Shown here: positions 26,506 to 35,264 of the stretch, in pieces
How the letters are laid out: each line of letters starts with the position of its first letter
Numbering within the stretch: the stretch's first letter is position 1
Source: Allomuricauda sp.
Lineage (GTDB): Bacteria > Bacteroidota > Bacteroidia > Flavobacteriales > Flavobacteriaceae
Assembly: GCF_028280385.1 (NCBI RefSeq)
Contig: NZ_JANQLX010000001.1
Span: forward strand, 300,895-364,894
DNA length: 64,000 nucleotides
Direction of reading: 5' to 3'
The notes under the pieces: generated by a model
What the model saw: only the letters and a program-made list of their open reading frames with translations
What the model was told of the DNA's origin: nothing
The model's database searches: none
Position numbers and translations under genes: made by a program

Positions 26506-26778
26506 TTAGTTTACAGAGCTGCTCAATTCTGCTCCAGCTTTGAACTTTACAACGTTCTTCGCTGCAATCTGGATAGTCTGTCCTGTTTGAGGATTTCTAC
26601 CTTCTCTTGCATTTCTTTTGGATACGGACCAAGAACCAAAACCTACTAAAGAAACTCTATTTCCTTTTTTTAGTGACCCTTCTACGTTACCCAAGAAAGA
26701 TTCCAATGCTTTTTTGGCTGCTGCCTTAGTGATGCCAGCATCGGCTGCCATAGCATCGATTAATTCTGTTTTGTTCAT
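26506..26778 (-). CDS. hup: HU-type DNA-binding protein
   Basis: A 90-residue histone-like protein. It begins MNKTELIDAMAADAGITKAA, has the core VSLVGFGSWSVSKRNAREGR, the arm tip RNPQTGQTIQIAAK and ends in SSSVN. HU binds DNA as a dimer and bends it, shaping the nucleoid. The length is typical. It has its own strong promoter (26823-26852) and terminator, so it is a highly expressed single-gene unit placed between fmt and yqgE. Confidence 0.97.
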   Translation of the reverse strand: MNKTELIDAMAADAGITKAAAKKALESFLGNVEGSLKKGNRVSLVGFGSWSVSKRNAREGRNPQTGQTIQIAAKNVVKFKAGAELSSSVN

Positions 26779-26822
26779 AATGGAATTAAATTAATTGTTG
26801 TTAAAATAATTTTAATGCTGAA

Positions 26823-26852
26823 CAAATTTATATGGATTTGCCTCAAACGCAA
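26823..26852 (-). promoter_or_regulatory. promoter of the HU gene
   Basis: On the minus strand TTG (26852-26850), a 19-nt spacer and TAAATTTG (26830-26823) match the Bacteroidota promoter. The -7 box ends 44 nt before the HU ATG. Confidence 0.8.
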
Positions 26853-26954
26853 GTAAAACCAAGGGAAATCGGGTTTTTTGTTGATAACTTGAAACGTTTG
26901 TTGATAAAGTCGAATCAAAAATGGGACTTTTGTGAGCCTAGTGTTAATAAGGGT

Positions 26955-27929
26955 TTAGCGAAGATGGGCGTTTTCATCAAGATTTAGGCCATTGAGCACT
27001 TCGCTGATTTTCATCCGGCGTTTTCCTGGAAACTGTACTTCCAAAAGATGAAGATAACCTCCTGAAACAGCAACTTTTAATGTCCGGTTTTCGAGCACCA
27101 ATTTTCCAACGGGGTGGGTATGTTCAACCTCCTCAATCTGGGTTTTGAAGATTTTGATGGGGTCTTCCCTACCATGGTTTTTCAAATAACACCATGCGGC
27201 AGGATAGGGACTTAACCCTCTAATATGGTTATGGATATCAACTATGGAATGGTCCCAATTGATTTGACAGGTATTTCTATGGATTTTATGTGCCGACTTT
27301 ATGTCTTTGGCATCCTTCTGGGGAATACTGGTTACCGTGCCAGTTTCAATTTGTTTGCAGGTCTCCACAACCAAACTTGCTCCCAGTTCCATCAATCGGT
27401 CGTGCAAAGCCCCAGCATCATCCTCTGGATAAATGGGTGCTGTTTTTTGAAGGATGATACTGCCTGTGTCAATTTTATCATCAATAAAGAAAGTGGTTAC
27501 CCCTGTCTCGGTTTCCCCGTTGATGATGGCCCAGTTGATCGGGGCCGCACCTCTATATTGGGGCAGGAGCGAGGCATGCAGGTTAAAGGTTCCAAATTCC
27601 GGCATGCGCCAAACCACCTCAGGCAACATTCTAAAGGCCACCACAACCTGGAGGTTGGCGTTGAGTTCTCCCAGGTCCTGCAAAAATGCTTCGTCCTTTA
27701 GGTTGGTTGGCTGAAGTATCTTAATGTTATGTGTTTTGGCAAATTGTTTAACGGCCGATTCTTGGATTTTTCTTCCTCGTCCCGCTGGCCTGTCTGGGGC
27801 GGTAATGGCCCCAACTACTTTAAATCCGGCATCCAATAAAGCTTTTAGGCTACCCACCGCAAAGTCAGGCGTGCCCATAAACACAATTCGCAACTTGTTA
27901 TTTTTCAATTTCGTACTCATTCCTTTCAT
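26955..27929 (-). CDS. fmt: methionyl-tRNA formyltransferase
   Basis: A 324-residue enzyme that formylates Met-tRNA(fMet) using 10-formyl-THF. Motifs: RIVFMGTPDFAVGSLKALL at the N-terminus, the catalytic region FNLHASLLPQYRGAAPINWA near 112, and TGVTTFFIDDKIDTGSIIL after it; the C-terminal OB-like domain is present. ATG 27929 or ATG 27920 may be used; both overlap the recQ end (by 32 or 23 nt), so fmt is coupled to recQ. Length is normal. Confidence 0.96.
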   Translation of the reverse strand: MKGMSTKLKNNKLRIVFMGTPDFAVGSLKALLDAGFKVVGAITAPDRPAGRGRKIQESAVKQFAKTHNIKILQPTNLKDEAFLQDLGELNANLQVVVAFRMLPEVVWRMPEFGTFNLHASLLPQYRGAAPINWAIINGETETGVTTFFIDDKIDTGSIILQKTAPIYPEDDAGALHDRLMELGASLVVETCKQIETGTVTSIPQKDAKDIKSAHKIHRNTCQINWDHSIVDIHNHIRGLSPYPAAWCYLKNHGREDPIKIFKTQIEEVEHTHPVGKLVLENRTLKVAVSGGYLHLLEVQFPGKRRMKISEVLNGLNLDENAHLR

Positions 27930-29790
27930 TCAATTGGATTTCCCCATCCTCCAGCATTTCCTGTAAGCTATCCAGTATCAATTTTTCCCCAACGCCCAAT
28001 TCGCTCTCCAGGTCCCTGGAAGTTTTACCGCCAGTGGCCAATAGCCTTGTAATCCTGTTCTTTAGATTTTCCGAAGGCGCTACGTTCTCTTGGGTGCAAA
28101 TATCGCAAGTACCGCAATTTTGGGCCGATTTTTCACCAAAATAATGGAGGATAAAAACACTTCTACAGATTTTCTGGTTCCCTACATAATCCAACATAGC
28201 CTTCATGTTGTTATTTTTTAAGGTATGGAAATCCTCAACGTACTTTGCAAAAGGATTGATGGTCCTATCATCTTCACGGGGGACGAGAAAATTGAGTTCA
28301 AGGTCGCTGGTACTGCTCTGATATTCCGCAACCCCATCCGACCGTAACCGTTCCAAGGTCTTTTTGATATCCGCCTCATTAGCTCCTGTTTTTTTGGCAA
28401 TTAAATGAAGGTTTATTTTGGTTGGGTGCTCCGTAATACCACCATACGTGCGCAATATGGTCTGGATGATGGGTGCGGAAGTCGGATGCTGATGCAAATA
28501 CTGAAAGATACCATTCCGGGAAGCAACAAATTTTAAAACGGTCTTTTCATTAAAATTTTCAGATAGGGAGATAACGGAATGTTGGTCTAAAATACGAAGC
28601 CCATGGTACGCCATATTTGGGTTGAATCCATAGCGCTCGCAAAATTGATTGAACTTGAAATTTAAGGTCTCCGTTACCAATTCACCAAAGGGTATTTGAA
28701 AAAAGTTGTTCAGTTGGAGATAAAGCTTTTTTACAAATTCCACCTTGGGCAAGGAGGCTAGAAACTGCTGTTTTGCCCGATCCGCATCTTCGTTGGCGGT
28801 AAGGATAATGGCTTCAGAAGGTTGTCCATCCCTGCCGGCACGCCCTGCTTCCTGAAAATAGCTTTCAAGACTATCCGGAATTTGATAGTGGATCACGCAT
28901 CTGACATCAGGTTTGTCCACACCCATGCCAAACGCATTGGTGGCTACCATGCATTGAACCTTGCCCTGTAACCATTGCGCAAGCTTTTCTTCTTTATCCT
29001 GCTTGGAAATACCTCCATGGAAAAAAGTAGATTTTATTCCATTCTTGTTCAAGAATTCGGACAGGTTCAACGTCATTTTTCGGGAACGCACGTATACAAT
29101 GGAACTCCCGTTACCCCGTGATAGTACTTTTTTAAGCTGATAATTTTTGTCTTCGGTATGCTTGACCTTAAAACTAATGTTGGAGCGGGAAAAGGAGTCC
29201 TTATATATTTTGGGTTGGTCCAGCTTAAGGTTTTGAATGATGTCCTGTTCCACTTTTGGGGTCGCTGTGGCCGTAAGGGCAATGGTGGCTACGCCGGGTG
29301 CCAATTCCTTTAGCAGTGAACATTGTAAATAGGCAGGTCTAAAATCATTGCCCCACTGTGAGATGCAATGGGCTTCGTCTATGGCGATCAAGCTTACCTC
29401 CATCTCGCGTATGCGCTCTTGTATAATGGATTGCTGTAAGCGCTCTGGGGACAAATAAAGAAATTTATAATTACCATATTGGCAATTGTCCAAAAGGTCG
29501 TTTAGCTCCGAATAGGGTATGCCCCCGGTTAAGGCAATGGCCTTGATTCCCCTTTGTTTTAGCTGTTTTACTTGGTCCTGGATGAGGGCCACCAATGGGG
29601 ATACTACGATACAGATTCCACTTAGGGCCATGGCCGGAACTTGATAACACAATGATTTCCCACCCCCTGTTGGCATCAGGGCCAAGGTATCCTGACCGTC
29701 CAAAGCGGAATGGATGATGTCCTTTTGGGATCCACGGAAATCTTTATACCCCCAAAATTCCTTTAAAATATTATGGATGTTGTATTGCAC
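27898..29790 (-). CDS. recQ: ATP-dependent DNA helicase RecQ, without HRDC domain
   Basis: A 630-residue superfamily 2 helicase. Motif I is MPTGGGKSLCYQVPA near 38-52, motif II DEAHCISQWGNDFRPAY near 140, and motif VI QEAGRAGRDGQPSEA near 320. The zinc-binding cysteines lie near 545-570 (CRSVFILHYF, then NCGTCDIC). After the zinc/winged-helix part the protein ends without a recognisable HRDC domain, so it is the shorter of the RecQ types. The start is GTG at 29790, overlapping the stop of the upstream ATPase (TAGTG). It acts in recombination and repair. Confidence 0.94.
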   Translation of the reverse strand: MQYNIHNILKEFWGYKDFRGSQKDIIHSALDGQDTLALMPTGGGKSLCYQVPAMALSGICIVVSPLVALIQDQVKQLKQRGIKAIALTGGIPYSELNDLLDNCQYGNYKFLYLSPERLQQSIIQERIREMEVSLIAIDEAHCISQWGNDFRPAYLQCSLLKELAPGVATIALTATATPKVEQDIIQNLKLDQPKIYKDSFSRSNISFKVKHTEDKNYQLKKVLSRGNGSSIVYVRSRKMTLNLSEFLNKNGIKSTFFHGGISKQDKEEKLAQWLQGKVQCMVATNAFGMGVDKPDVRCVIHYQIPDSLESYFQEAGRAGRDGQPSEAIILTANEDADRAKQQFLASLPKVEFVKKLYLQLNNFFQIPFGELVTETLNFKFNQFCERYGFNPNMAYHGLRILDQHSVISLSENFNEKTVLKFVASRNGIFQYLHQHPTSAPIIQTILRTYGGITEHPTKINLHLIAKKTGANEADIKKTLERLRSDGVAEYQSSTSDLELNFLVPREDDRTINPFAKYVEDFHTLKNNNMKAMLDYVGNQKICRSVFILHYFGEKSAQNCGTCDICTQENVAPSENLKNRITRLLATGGKTSRDLESELGVGEKLILDSLQEMLEDGEIQLNERNEYEIEK

Positions 29791-30353
29791 TAATCGGATT
29801 TCAAATGGTCCAAGATAAAATCGACACGTGCATGTACAGGATCTTTTGGTACCAGAATGGGCTTATATCCAAATCTTGTGTAGGTATCCATCAAAGCATC
29901 GTGGATTTTTTCAGCCTCTTCATAAGATTCCAATCGCTCATTGTCCGAAACGTAAATTTCCTTCCAGGGTGGAACTATAAAAATGGCATCGTAGAGGTGA
30001 TTTTCGCAAGCATCTGTAAATTCCTTGTCATAGGACTGGTCAAAAAAGTCCATATAGGCCAGTACATCTGGAATCCCACGATCAAAAAAGCTAATGGGTA
30101 CATCCAGGTCCAAAGAATCCAAAAAGTGCTTGGTTCTTCCATAAAGTAAATCCTTGTTGAACTGTAATGCATCGTCCACAAAAACCAAAGGATTAGAAAC
30201 AAAAGAATCCGGTTCCCCCTCTTTTTTTGCATTGGAGGTCATATCCCTTATGATTTCATGGAAACAATGGTGTCCTTGCTCCTCAAGCCCTTTGATTATG
30301 GAGGTTTTCCCTGTTCCGGGAGCCCCGGTAATGACTACTTTATGGTTCTTCAA
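29790..30353 (-). CDS. AAA_28-type ATPase/kinase, P-loop protein
   Basis: A 187-residue P-loop protein with Walker A VITGAPGTGKTSIIKGL at residues 7-23 and a likely Walker B or base-binding element ISFFDRGIPDVLAYMDF near 93. The fold resembles nucleotide or small-molecule kinases (AAA_28). Start is TTG at 30353, since no ATG in frame precedes the P-loop. It is the first gene of the unit with recQ and fmt and shares a base with the recQ start. Substrate unknown. Confidence 0.83.
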   Translation of the reverse strand: MKNHKVVITGAPGTGKTSIIKGLEEQGHHCFHEIIRDMTSNAKKEGEPDSFVSNPLVFVDDALQFNKDLLYGRTKHFLDSLDLDVPISFFDRGIPDVLAYMDFFDQSYDKEFTDACENHLYDAIFIVPPWKEIYVSDNERLESYEEAEKIHDALMDTYTRFGYKPILVPKDPVHARVDFILDHLKSD

Positions 30354-30419
30354 TCATGAATTATTAGTATCACAAAGTAATGAAATCGGGCTAAGGAAAA
30401 AAAATTGCACATGAAGCTA

Positions 30420-30427
30420 TATCTTTG
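30420..30427 (+). promoter_or_regulatory. -7 promoter element of the DUF493 gene
   Basis: TATCTTTG is an exact TAnnTTTG match 14 nt before the ATG. The nearest TTG (30405-30407) is only 12 nt upstream, so the -33 box is not clear. Confidence 0.5.
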
Positions 30428-30441
30428 TAAAAACTTGTGGT

Positions 30442-30729
30442 ATGGAGAAGGAGAAATCCGAAGAATTTTATGCGCGACTTAAGGAGCAATTGCTGGAAAA
30501 CAGTAGCTGGCCATCTAAATATCTTTATAAATTCATAGTACCTACGGATCAGGATAAAATTGAGCAGATCCATAAAATTTTTGACAATACGGGCGCTGTA
30601 ATCGAGTCCAAAAAGTCAAAGAAGGGTACGTATACCAGCATTTCCATCACAGTACAATTGGATGACCCTGACGCGGTCATTGCCAAGTACAAGGAAGTTT
30701 CCCAAGTAGAGGGGGTAATATCGCTTTAA
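30442..30729 (+). CDS. DUF493 family protein (YbeD-like)
   Basis: A 95-residue protein with the ferredoxin-like fold of the DUF493/YbeD family: WPSKYLYKFIVPTDQDKIEQ in the first half and KKGTYTSISITVQLDDPDAV in the second. Such proteins resemble small regulatory (ACT-like) domains but their role is not established. It stands between divergent genes, read toward DUF4290 and murA. Confidence 0.9.
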   Translation: MEKEKSEEFYARLKEQLLENSSWPSKYLYKFIVPTDQDKIEQIHKIFDNTGAVIESKKSKKGTYTSISITVQLDDPDAVIAKYKEVSQVEGVISL

Positions 30730-30810
30730 GCCACATTGCCATAATTTTTAGTATTTTGCGGACGTTATAGGATAGACTTCCCGTTAGTTAATTTCATTAA
30801 ACACATTAAT

Positions 30811-31464
30811 TTGAATTCAGTAGACAACTTAGAATATAATACGGAACGTCCAAAATTGCACATTCCCGAGTATGGCCGCCACTTCCAAAAAATGGTAGAC
30901 CATGCCGTATCCATAGAAGATCGTGAAGAACGGAACAAGGTGGCCAAGGCCATTATAAGCGTAATGGGTAATTTGCAACCCCATTTGCGTGACGTTCCCG
31001 ATTTTCAACATAAATTGTGGGACCAATTGTTTATCATGTCCGATTTTAAATTGGATGTGGATTCCCCGTTTCCGATAACCTCCAAGGAGACTTTGCAACA
31101 GCGACCAGAACCTCTGGAATACCCTCAGAATCACCCTAAGTATCGTTTTTATGGCAACAACATCAAACGTATGATTGATGTGGCCATTAAATGGGAAAAA
31201 GGGGATATGCGCTCTGGTTTGGAATATGCCATTGCCAACCATATGAAAAAGTGTTACCTCAATTGGAACAAGGATACCGTGGAAGATCAGGCCATCTTTG
31301 CACACTTAAAAGAATTGAGCGACGGTCAAATTGATTTGGCTCCGCATGGTGAAAACCTTACCGATAGCGGTCAGTTCCTTAAAAACCGCCTGGCAAAATC
31401 CAATAGAAACGGCGGAGGTGGTAAAAAAGGCCAAAGAAACAATAGAGGTAAAAAACGATATTAA
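30811..31464 (+). CDS. DUF4290 family protein with basic C-terminal tail
   Basis: A 217-residue protein confined, as far as I know, to Bacteroidota. It begins at TTG 30811 (MNSVDNLEYNTERPKLHIPE), because the family start LEYNT...LPEYGRHIQKM lies directly after it. The body is helical (YGRHFQKMVDHAVSIEDRE), and the end is a glycine- and arginine-rich tail (NGGGGKKGQRNNRGKKRY) that suggests contact with nucleic acid. It lies 15 nt before murA and is probably co-transcribed. Function unknown. Confidence 0.9.
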   Translation: MNSVDNLEYNTERPKLHIPEYGRHFQKMVDHAVSIEDREERNKVAKAIISVMGNLQPHLRDVPDFQHKLWDQLFIMSDFKLDVDSPFPITSKETLQQRPEPLEYPQNHPKYRFYGNNIKRMIDVAIKWEKGDMRSGLEYAIANHMKKCYLNWNKDTVEDQAIFAHLKELSDGQIDLAPHGENLTDSGQFLKNRLAKSNRNGGGGKKGQRNNRGKKRY

Positions 31465-31479
31465 ATTCCATAGGCATCC

Positions 31480-32787
31480 ATGGGAACATTTCGAATAGAG
31501 GGTGGTCACCAACTGCATGGTGAAATAACACCTCAAGGAGCAAAGAACGAAGCACTTCAGATTCTTTGTGCTGTTCTGCTTTCCGCGGAAAAAATTACCA
31601 TCAATAACATTCCTGACATCGTAGATGTCAACAAGCTTATTGCCTTGTTGGAAGACCTGGGTGTAAAAATCCAGAAAAAAGGAAAGGGTAGCTATACCTT
31701 TAAGGCAGATGACATAAATCTGGATTACTTGCAAACGGACCAATTCAAACAAGATGGTCGCGGATTACGAGGCTCCATAATGTTGGTTGGCCCGCTTTTG
31801 GCCCGTTTTGGAAAAGGGTATATCCCAAAACCAGGAGGGGATAAGATAGGACGCAGACGATTGGACACCCACTTTGAAGGATTCATTAAACTAGGAGCCA
31901 AGTTCAGGTATAATAAAGAAGAATATTTCTACGGGGTAGAGGCTGATAAACTCAAAGGGGCTTATATGCTCTTGGATGAAGCTTCTGTTACAGGTACGGC
32001 GAATATTGTGATGGCTGCAGTGCTCGCAGAAGGAACAACTACTATTTACAATGCAGCTTGTGAGCCTTATTTGCAACAGTTGTGCAAAATGCTCAACCGT
32101 ATGGGGGCCAAAATCTCTGGAATTGGCTCCAACCTACTGACTATAGAAGGTGTTGAGGAATTGGGAGGTACGGAGCATACCATGTTGCCGGATATGATTG
32201 AGATTGGCAGTTGGATTGGTCTTGCCGCCATGACACGTAGTGAATTGACCATCAAGGATGTGAGTTGGGACGATTTAGGTCAAATTCCGAATGCCTTCCA
32301 AAAATTGGGAATCCAGCTGGAGCGTTGGGGAGATGATATCTACATTCCCAAACATGAAAATGGATACGAAGTACAGAATTATATTGATGGTTCCATTTTG
32401 ACCATTGCGGATGCCCCTTGGCCAGGATTGACGCCTGATTTATTAAGTATTTTATTGGTTGTGGCCATCCAAGCAAAAGGCGAAGTGGTCATCCATCAAA
32501 AAATGTTTGAAAGCCGTCTGTTCTTCGTGGATAGGTTGTTGGACATGGGTGCCAAGATCATTCTTTGTGATCCGCACAGAGCTACAGTTATTGGGCATGA
32601 CTTTAAATCCACCCTGAAGGCCACCAATATGGTTTCACCTGATATTCGCGCTGGAGTTTCTCTCTTGATAGCAGCCTTGTCTGCAAAAGGCACATCCACC
32701 ATCAACAATATTGAGCAGATAGATCGGGGTTATGAGAACATAGACGAACGTTTACGAGCCATTGGGGCCAAGATTGTTCGGGTTTAA
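31480..32787 (+). CDS. murA: UDP-N-acetylglucosamine 1-carboxyvinyltransferase (MurA) with Asp at the Cys115 site
   Basis: A 435-residue enzyme for the first committed step of peptidoglycan synthesis, transfer of enolpyruvate from PEP to UDP-GlcNAc. Motifs: GGHQLHGEITPQGAKNEALQ at the N-terminus (the Lys22/Asn23 pair of E. coli), GLRGSIMLVGPLLARFG near 95-111, and the active loop PGGDKIGRRRLD near 118-129. E. coli has Cys115 in the loop sequence PGGCAIG; here residue 121 is Asp (codon GAT 31840-31842). In other species this Asp keeps activity and removes the target of fosfomycin. The stop overlaps the convergent AraC gene stop in a TTAA. Confidence 0.96.
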   Translation: MGTFRIEGGHQLHGEITPQGAKNEALQILCAVLLSAEKITINNIPDIVDVNKLIALLEDLGVKIQKKGKGSYTFKADDINLDYLQTDQFKQDGRGLRGSIMLVGPLLARFGKGYIPKPGGDKIGRRRLDTHFEGFIKLGAKFRYNKEEYFYGVEADKLKGAYMLLDEASVTGTANIVMAAVLAEGTTTIYNAACEPYLQQLCKMLNRMGAKISGIGSNLLTIEGVEELGGTEHTMLPDMIEIGSWIGLAAMTRSELTIKDVSWDDLGQIPNAFQKLGIQLERWGDDIYIPKHENGYEVQNYIDGSILTIADAPWPGLTPDLLSILLVVAIQAKGEVVIHQKMFESRLFFVDRLLDMGAKIILCDPHRATVIGHDFKSTLKATNMVSPDIRAGVSLLIAALSAKGTSTINNIEQIDRGYENIDERLRAIGAKIVRV

Positions 32788-33647
32788 GACTTTTCAACCT
32801 GCGTCCTAAACGCTTTAGGCGACATTCCGGTGAACTTTTTAAATGTGGTAGCGAAATATTGGGATGTGCTGAATCCCAAACCGTAAGCTACTTCTGTTAT
32901 GGAATTGGATTTTAGCAGTTCTTCTTTGGCCCGTTCAATCTTTAATCGGTTGATGTAGGCTTTGGGGGGAGCCCCAAAATGTTGTTTGAACCAACTTTTA
33001 AAGTAGGCGGTTGAGAAATTCACCAATTCTGCCAACTCGTCCACATAGATAATCCGGTGCAAGTTTTTGGAGATAAAATCTTCAATAATCTTTACTCTTT
33101 CCGAAGGAACCACAATTTGTGCGGCCTGGGATAATTCAAGAGTTTCCAACAGCAACTGAACCAATAATTGGTTTGTGTTGAGTTGCGCCAATGTAGTTTG
33201 TTCCGATTCAAGTTGGACAACCAGTTTTTGTAAAAGGGACTTAAGAACCAATCCCCCTTTAAAAATATACCCAGCCTTTTCCCGAAGTGCCGAAACAAGA
33301 TATTCAGATTGCTCTTTGGGAAGATAGCAAAGCTGCCCTTTGGTATGATCTATATGAACCTGAAGCCAAAATAATTCTCCAATATCTTCAGGATAAACCC
33401 CAGAACTATGATCCTGGTTGGGTGGTACAATAAGGATGTCGTTGCCTCTGAGTTTTAGTAAGTCTCCACCCAATTCATAATACTGCTGCCCTCGAATGCA
33501 AAAACAAATTTCCATAACATCTTGGTGCTGGTGGGCCTCCAGCGTGGGTTCCACTTTACGATAGTGGTAATGTCCAAAATCCACAAACCTCGGATAGCCC
33601 AAGTTCGGTAGGTGAAACACTTTACGCTGTTTTGTTTGATTTTGCAT
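32784..33647 (-). CDS. AraC-type regulator with cupin sensor domain
   Basis: A 287-residue transcription factor. The N-terminal cupin (residues 20-110, with LEAHQHQDVMEICFCIRGQQ) would bind a small sugar or related ligand; the C-terminal AraC double helix-turn-helix spans about 185-285 (VDELAELVNFSTAYFKSWFK, then ITEVAYGLGFSTSQYFATTF). It is divergent from the dioxygenase/isomerase pair at 33741-35264 and separated by 93 nt, so it is the likely regulator of that pair. Ligand unknown. Confidence 0.9.
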   Translation of the reverse strand: MQNQTKQRKVFHLPNLGYPRFVDFGHYHYRKVEPTLEAHQHQDVMEICFCIRGQQYYELGGDLLKLRGNDILIVPPNQDHSSGVYPEDIGELFWLQVHIDHTKGQLCYLPKEQSEYLVSALREKAGYIFKGGLVLKSLLQKLVVQLESEQTTLAQLNTNQLLVQLLLETLELSQAAQIVVPSERVKIIEDFISKNLHRIIYVDELAELVNFSTAYFKSWFKQHFGAPPKAYINRLKIERAKEELLKSNSITEVAYGLGFSTSQYFATTFKKFTGMSPKAFRTQVEKS

Positions 33648-33740
33648 GTATTTGTATAAAAAAATGAGGTCATACGAATTTAGAAGACTTTTTTTAGAAA
33701 TCCCATTTAATTTGAATCGTCAAGTATAAACCATAAACCA

Positions 33741-34451
33741 ATGAAAGAGTTGTTTTTAAAACAAGGTTACGCCAAACTGGACCGTCTTATACCAAACTCA
33801 GAGGTGGAGAATCTAAGGACCTTGTACGATGATTTGCTTCAGGATAAAGAGCGTACCCTGGGATTGCGAAGTGATTTGGGCGGGGGCGAAGGAGGTACTG
33901 TTGAAAAAATCACCCAGATTATGCGTCCCAGTATGGTCGAACCCAAACTCTCTGAAACTATTTCCTATCAACTGGCCTTGGATCATGTAAAAGATATGTT
34001 GGGTGAGGATATGGAACTTGATTTTGATATGCTCATCAACAAAGCTCCCCACACCAACACCCCAACACCTTGGCATCAAGATGCCGCTTATTGGATCAAG
34101 ATGCCCGATAAACGATCGTCCAGTTGCTGGATAGCTTTGGATGAGGTCTACGAAGAAAACGGCTGTATGTGGTTCATTCCCAAAGATGGAGATACCATTC
34201 TACCCCATAAGCATTATACCAAAGGGGGTGCCTTGCATTGCGAAACAGATGGAAATAATGCCGAATGTATTCCCTTAAAACCTGGAGGCTGTACGTTTCA
34301 TGATGGCTTTACCCTCCATTTTAGCAAAGGCAACACCACAGATTCGCATAGGCGCGCATTAATTCTTAATTTCAGGCCAAAGGCGATGATTCAGTTGGAG
34401 CGGGAGCAAGGAGTGGATCATACCGGGGAACGAAAAGTACGGAATAAATAA
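33741..34451 (+). CDS. phytanoyl-CoA dioxygenase (PhyH) family oxygenase
   Basis: A 236-residue Fe(II)/2-oxoglutarate dioxygenase-like enzyme. The iron ligands are visible as WHQDAAYW (His-x-Asp near 112) and the distal His in HDGFTLHFSKGN near 200, with an arginine for 2-oxoglutarate in HRRALILNF. It lies 3 nt before a TIM-barrel isomerase gene and is divergent from an AraC regulator with a cupin sensor. Together they suggest oxidation of a sugar-like compound or polyol, which is an inference; bacterial PhyH proteins act on very diverse substrates. Confidence 0.88.
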   Translation: MKELFLKQGYAKLDRLIPNSEVENLRTLYDDLLQDKERTLGLRSDLGGGEGGTVEKITQIMRPSMVEPKLSETISYQLALDHVKDMLGEDMELDFDMLINKAPHTNTPTPWHQDAAYWIKMPDKRSSSCWIALDEVYEENGCMWFIPKDGDTILPHKHYTKGGALHCETDGNNAECIPLKPGGCTFHDGFTLHFSKGNTTDSHRRALILNFRPKAMIQLEREQGVDHTGERKVRNK

Positions 34452-34454
34452 CCT

Positions 34455-35264
34455 ATGGAAATAAAATGGATATATCCAAGATGGGGGAGTGCCCACTTAG
34501 ATTGGAAAGTATTTTTGGGCAAAGTCAAGGAACATGGTTATCACGGCGTGGAAATAGATTTGCCATTTGGTCAGGAAAAAAAAGAAATCGCGGCCATGTT
34601 AAACGATTTTGAGCTGGACTTTGTGGGTCAGCATTGGCAAACCCAGGAAGTAGACCTCATAAAGCACAAAGAGGAGTACAAACGTCATTTGCTCAATTTG
34701 GTAGAGGAAAAGCCTTTGTTGATCAATTCCCACACGGGACGGGATTTCTTTTCTTTTGAACAGAACTTAGAACTGATCAAACTTGCACAAGAAGTCGAAG
34801 ACGAAACAGGTGTTCCTATCGCCCATGAGACGCATAGGTCGCGATTTCCCTTTGCGGCACATGTTTGTAAGCAATATTTGCATGAAATTCCATCTTTAAA
34901 GTTGACTTCAGACCTTTCCCACTGGTGCTGTGTGGCGGAAAGCTTGTTGGAAAACCAACATGAGGCGGTGGATTTGGCCATAGAGCACACGTATCACATA
35001 CATGCTCGGGTGGGATCCACTCAAAGTCCACAGGTGATTGACCCAAGGGTTGATTCCTATAAAGAAGAATTAGCCCAATTTAAAAATTGGTGGAAAGCTA
35101 TGTTGAACAATGCTCAAGCGGCTGGAAGACCCTATATCACCGTAGCTCCCGAATATGGCCCACTACCGTATTCCCTGCAACACCCCCAAACAGGAGATTT
35201 GTTGGGCAATCAATGGGAAATCAACCAGTTTATCCGAAAGGAAATCGAAGAAATTTGGGACTAG
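34455..35264 (+). CDS. sugar phosphate isomerase/epimerase-type TIM barrel protein
   Basis: A 269-residue AP-endonuclease-2 superfamily TIM barrel. Metal ligands are plausible in VEIDLPFG (Glu), INSHTGRDFF (His), PIAHETHRSRFPF (Glu/His), LTSDLSHWC (Asp/His) and HIHARVGS, the usual order for sugar isomerases and epimerases. It directly follows the PhyH gene and is in the same operon under the divergent AraC gene. Its stop overlaps the convergent CMD gene in a CTAG. Substrate unknown. Confidence 0.88.
   Translation: MEIKWIYPRWGSAHLDWKVFLGKVKEHGYHGVEIDLPFGQEKKEIAAMLNDFELDFVGQHWQTQEVDLIKHKEEYKRHLLNLVEEKPLLINSHTGRDFFSFEQNLELIKLAQEVEDETGVPIAHETHRSRFPFAAHVCKQYLHEIPSLKLTSDLSHWCCVAESLLENQHEAVDLAIEHTYHIHARVGSTQSPQVIDPRVDSYKEELAQFKNWWKAMLNNAQAAGRPYITVAPEYGPLPYSLQHPQTGDLLGNQWEINQFIRKEIEEIWD

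Noticed and set aside
30829..31305. Minus-strand frame of about 158 codons antisense to DUF4290
   Set aside because: The sense strand has the conserved DUF4290 family sequence; the antisense frame is a shadow.
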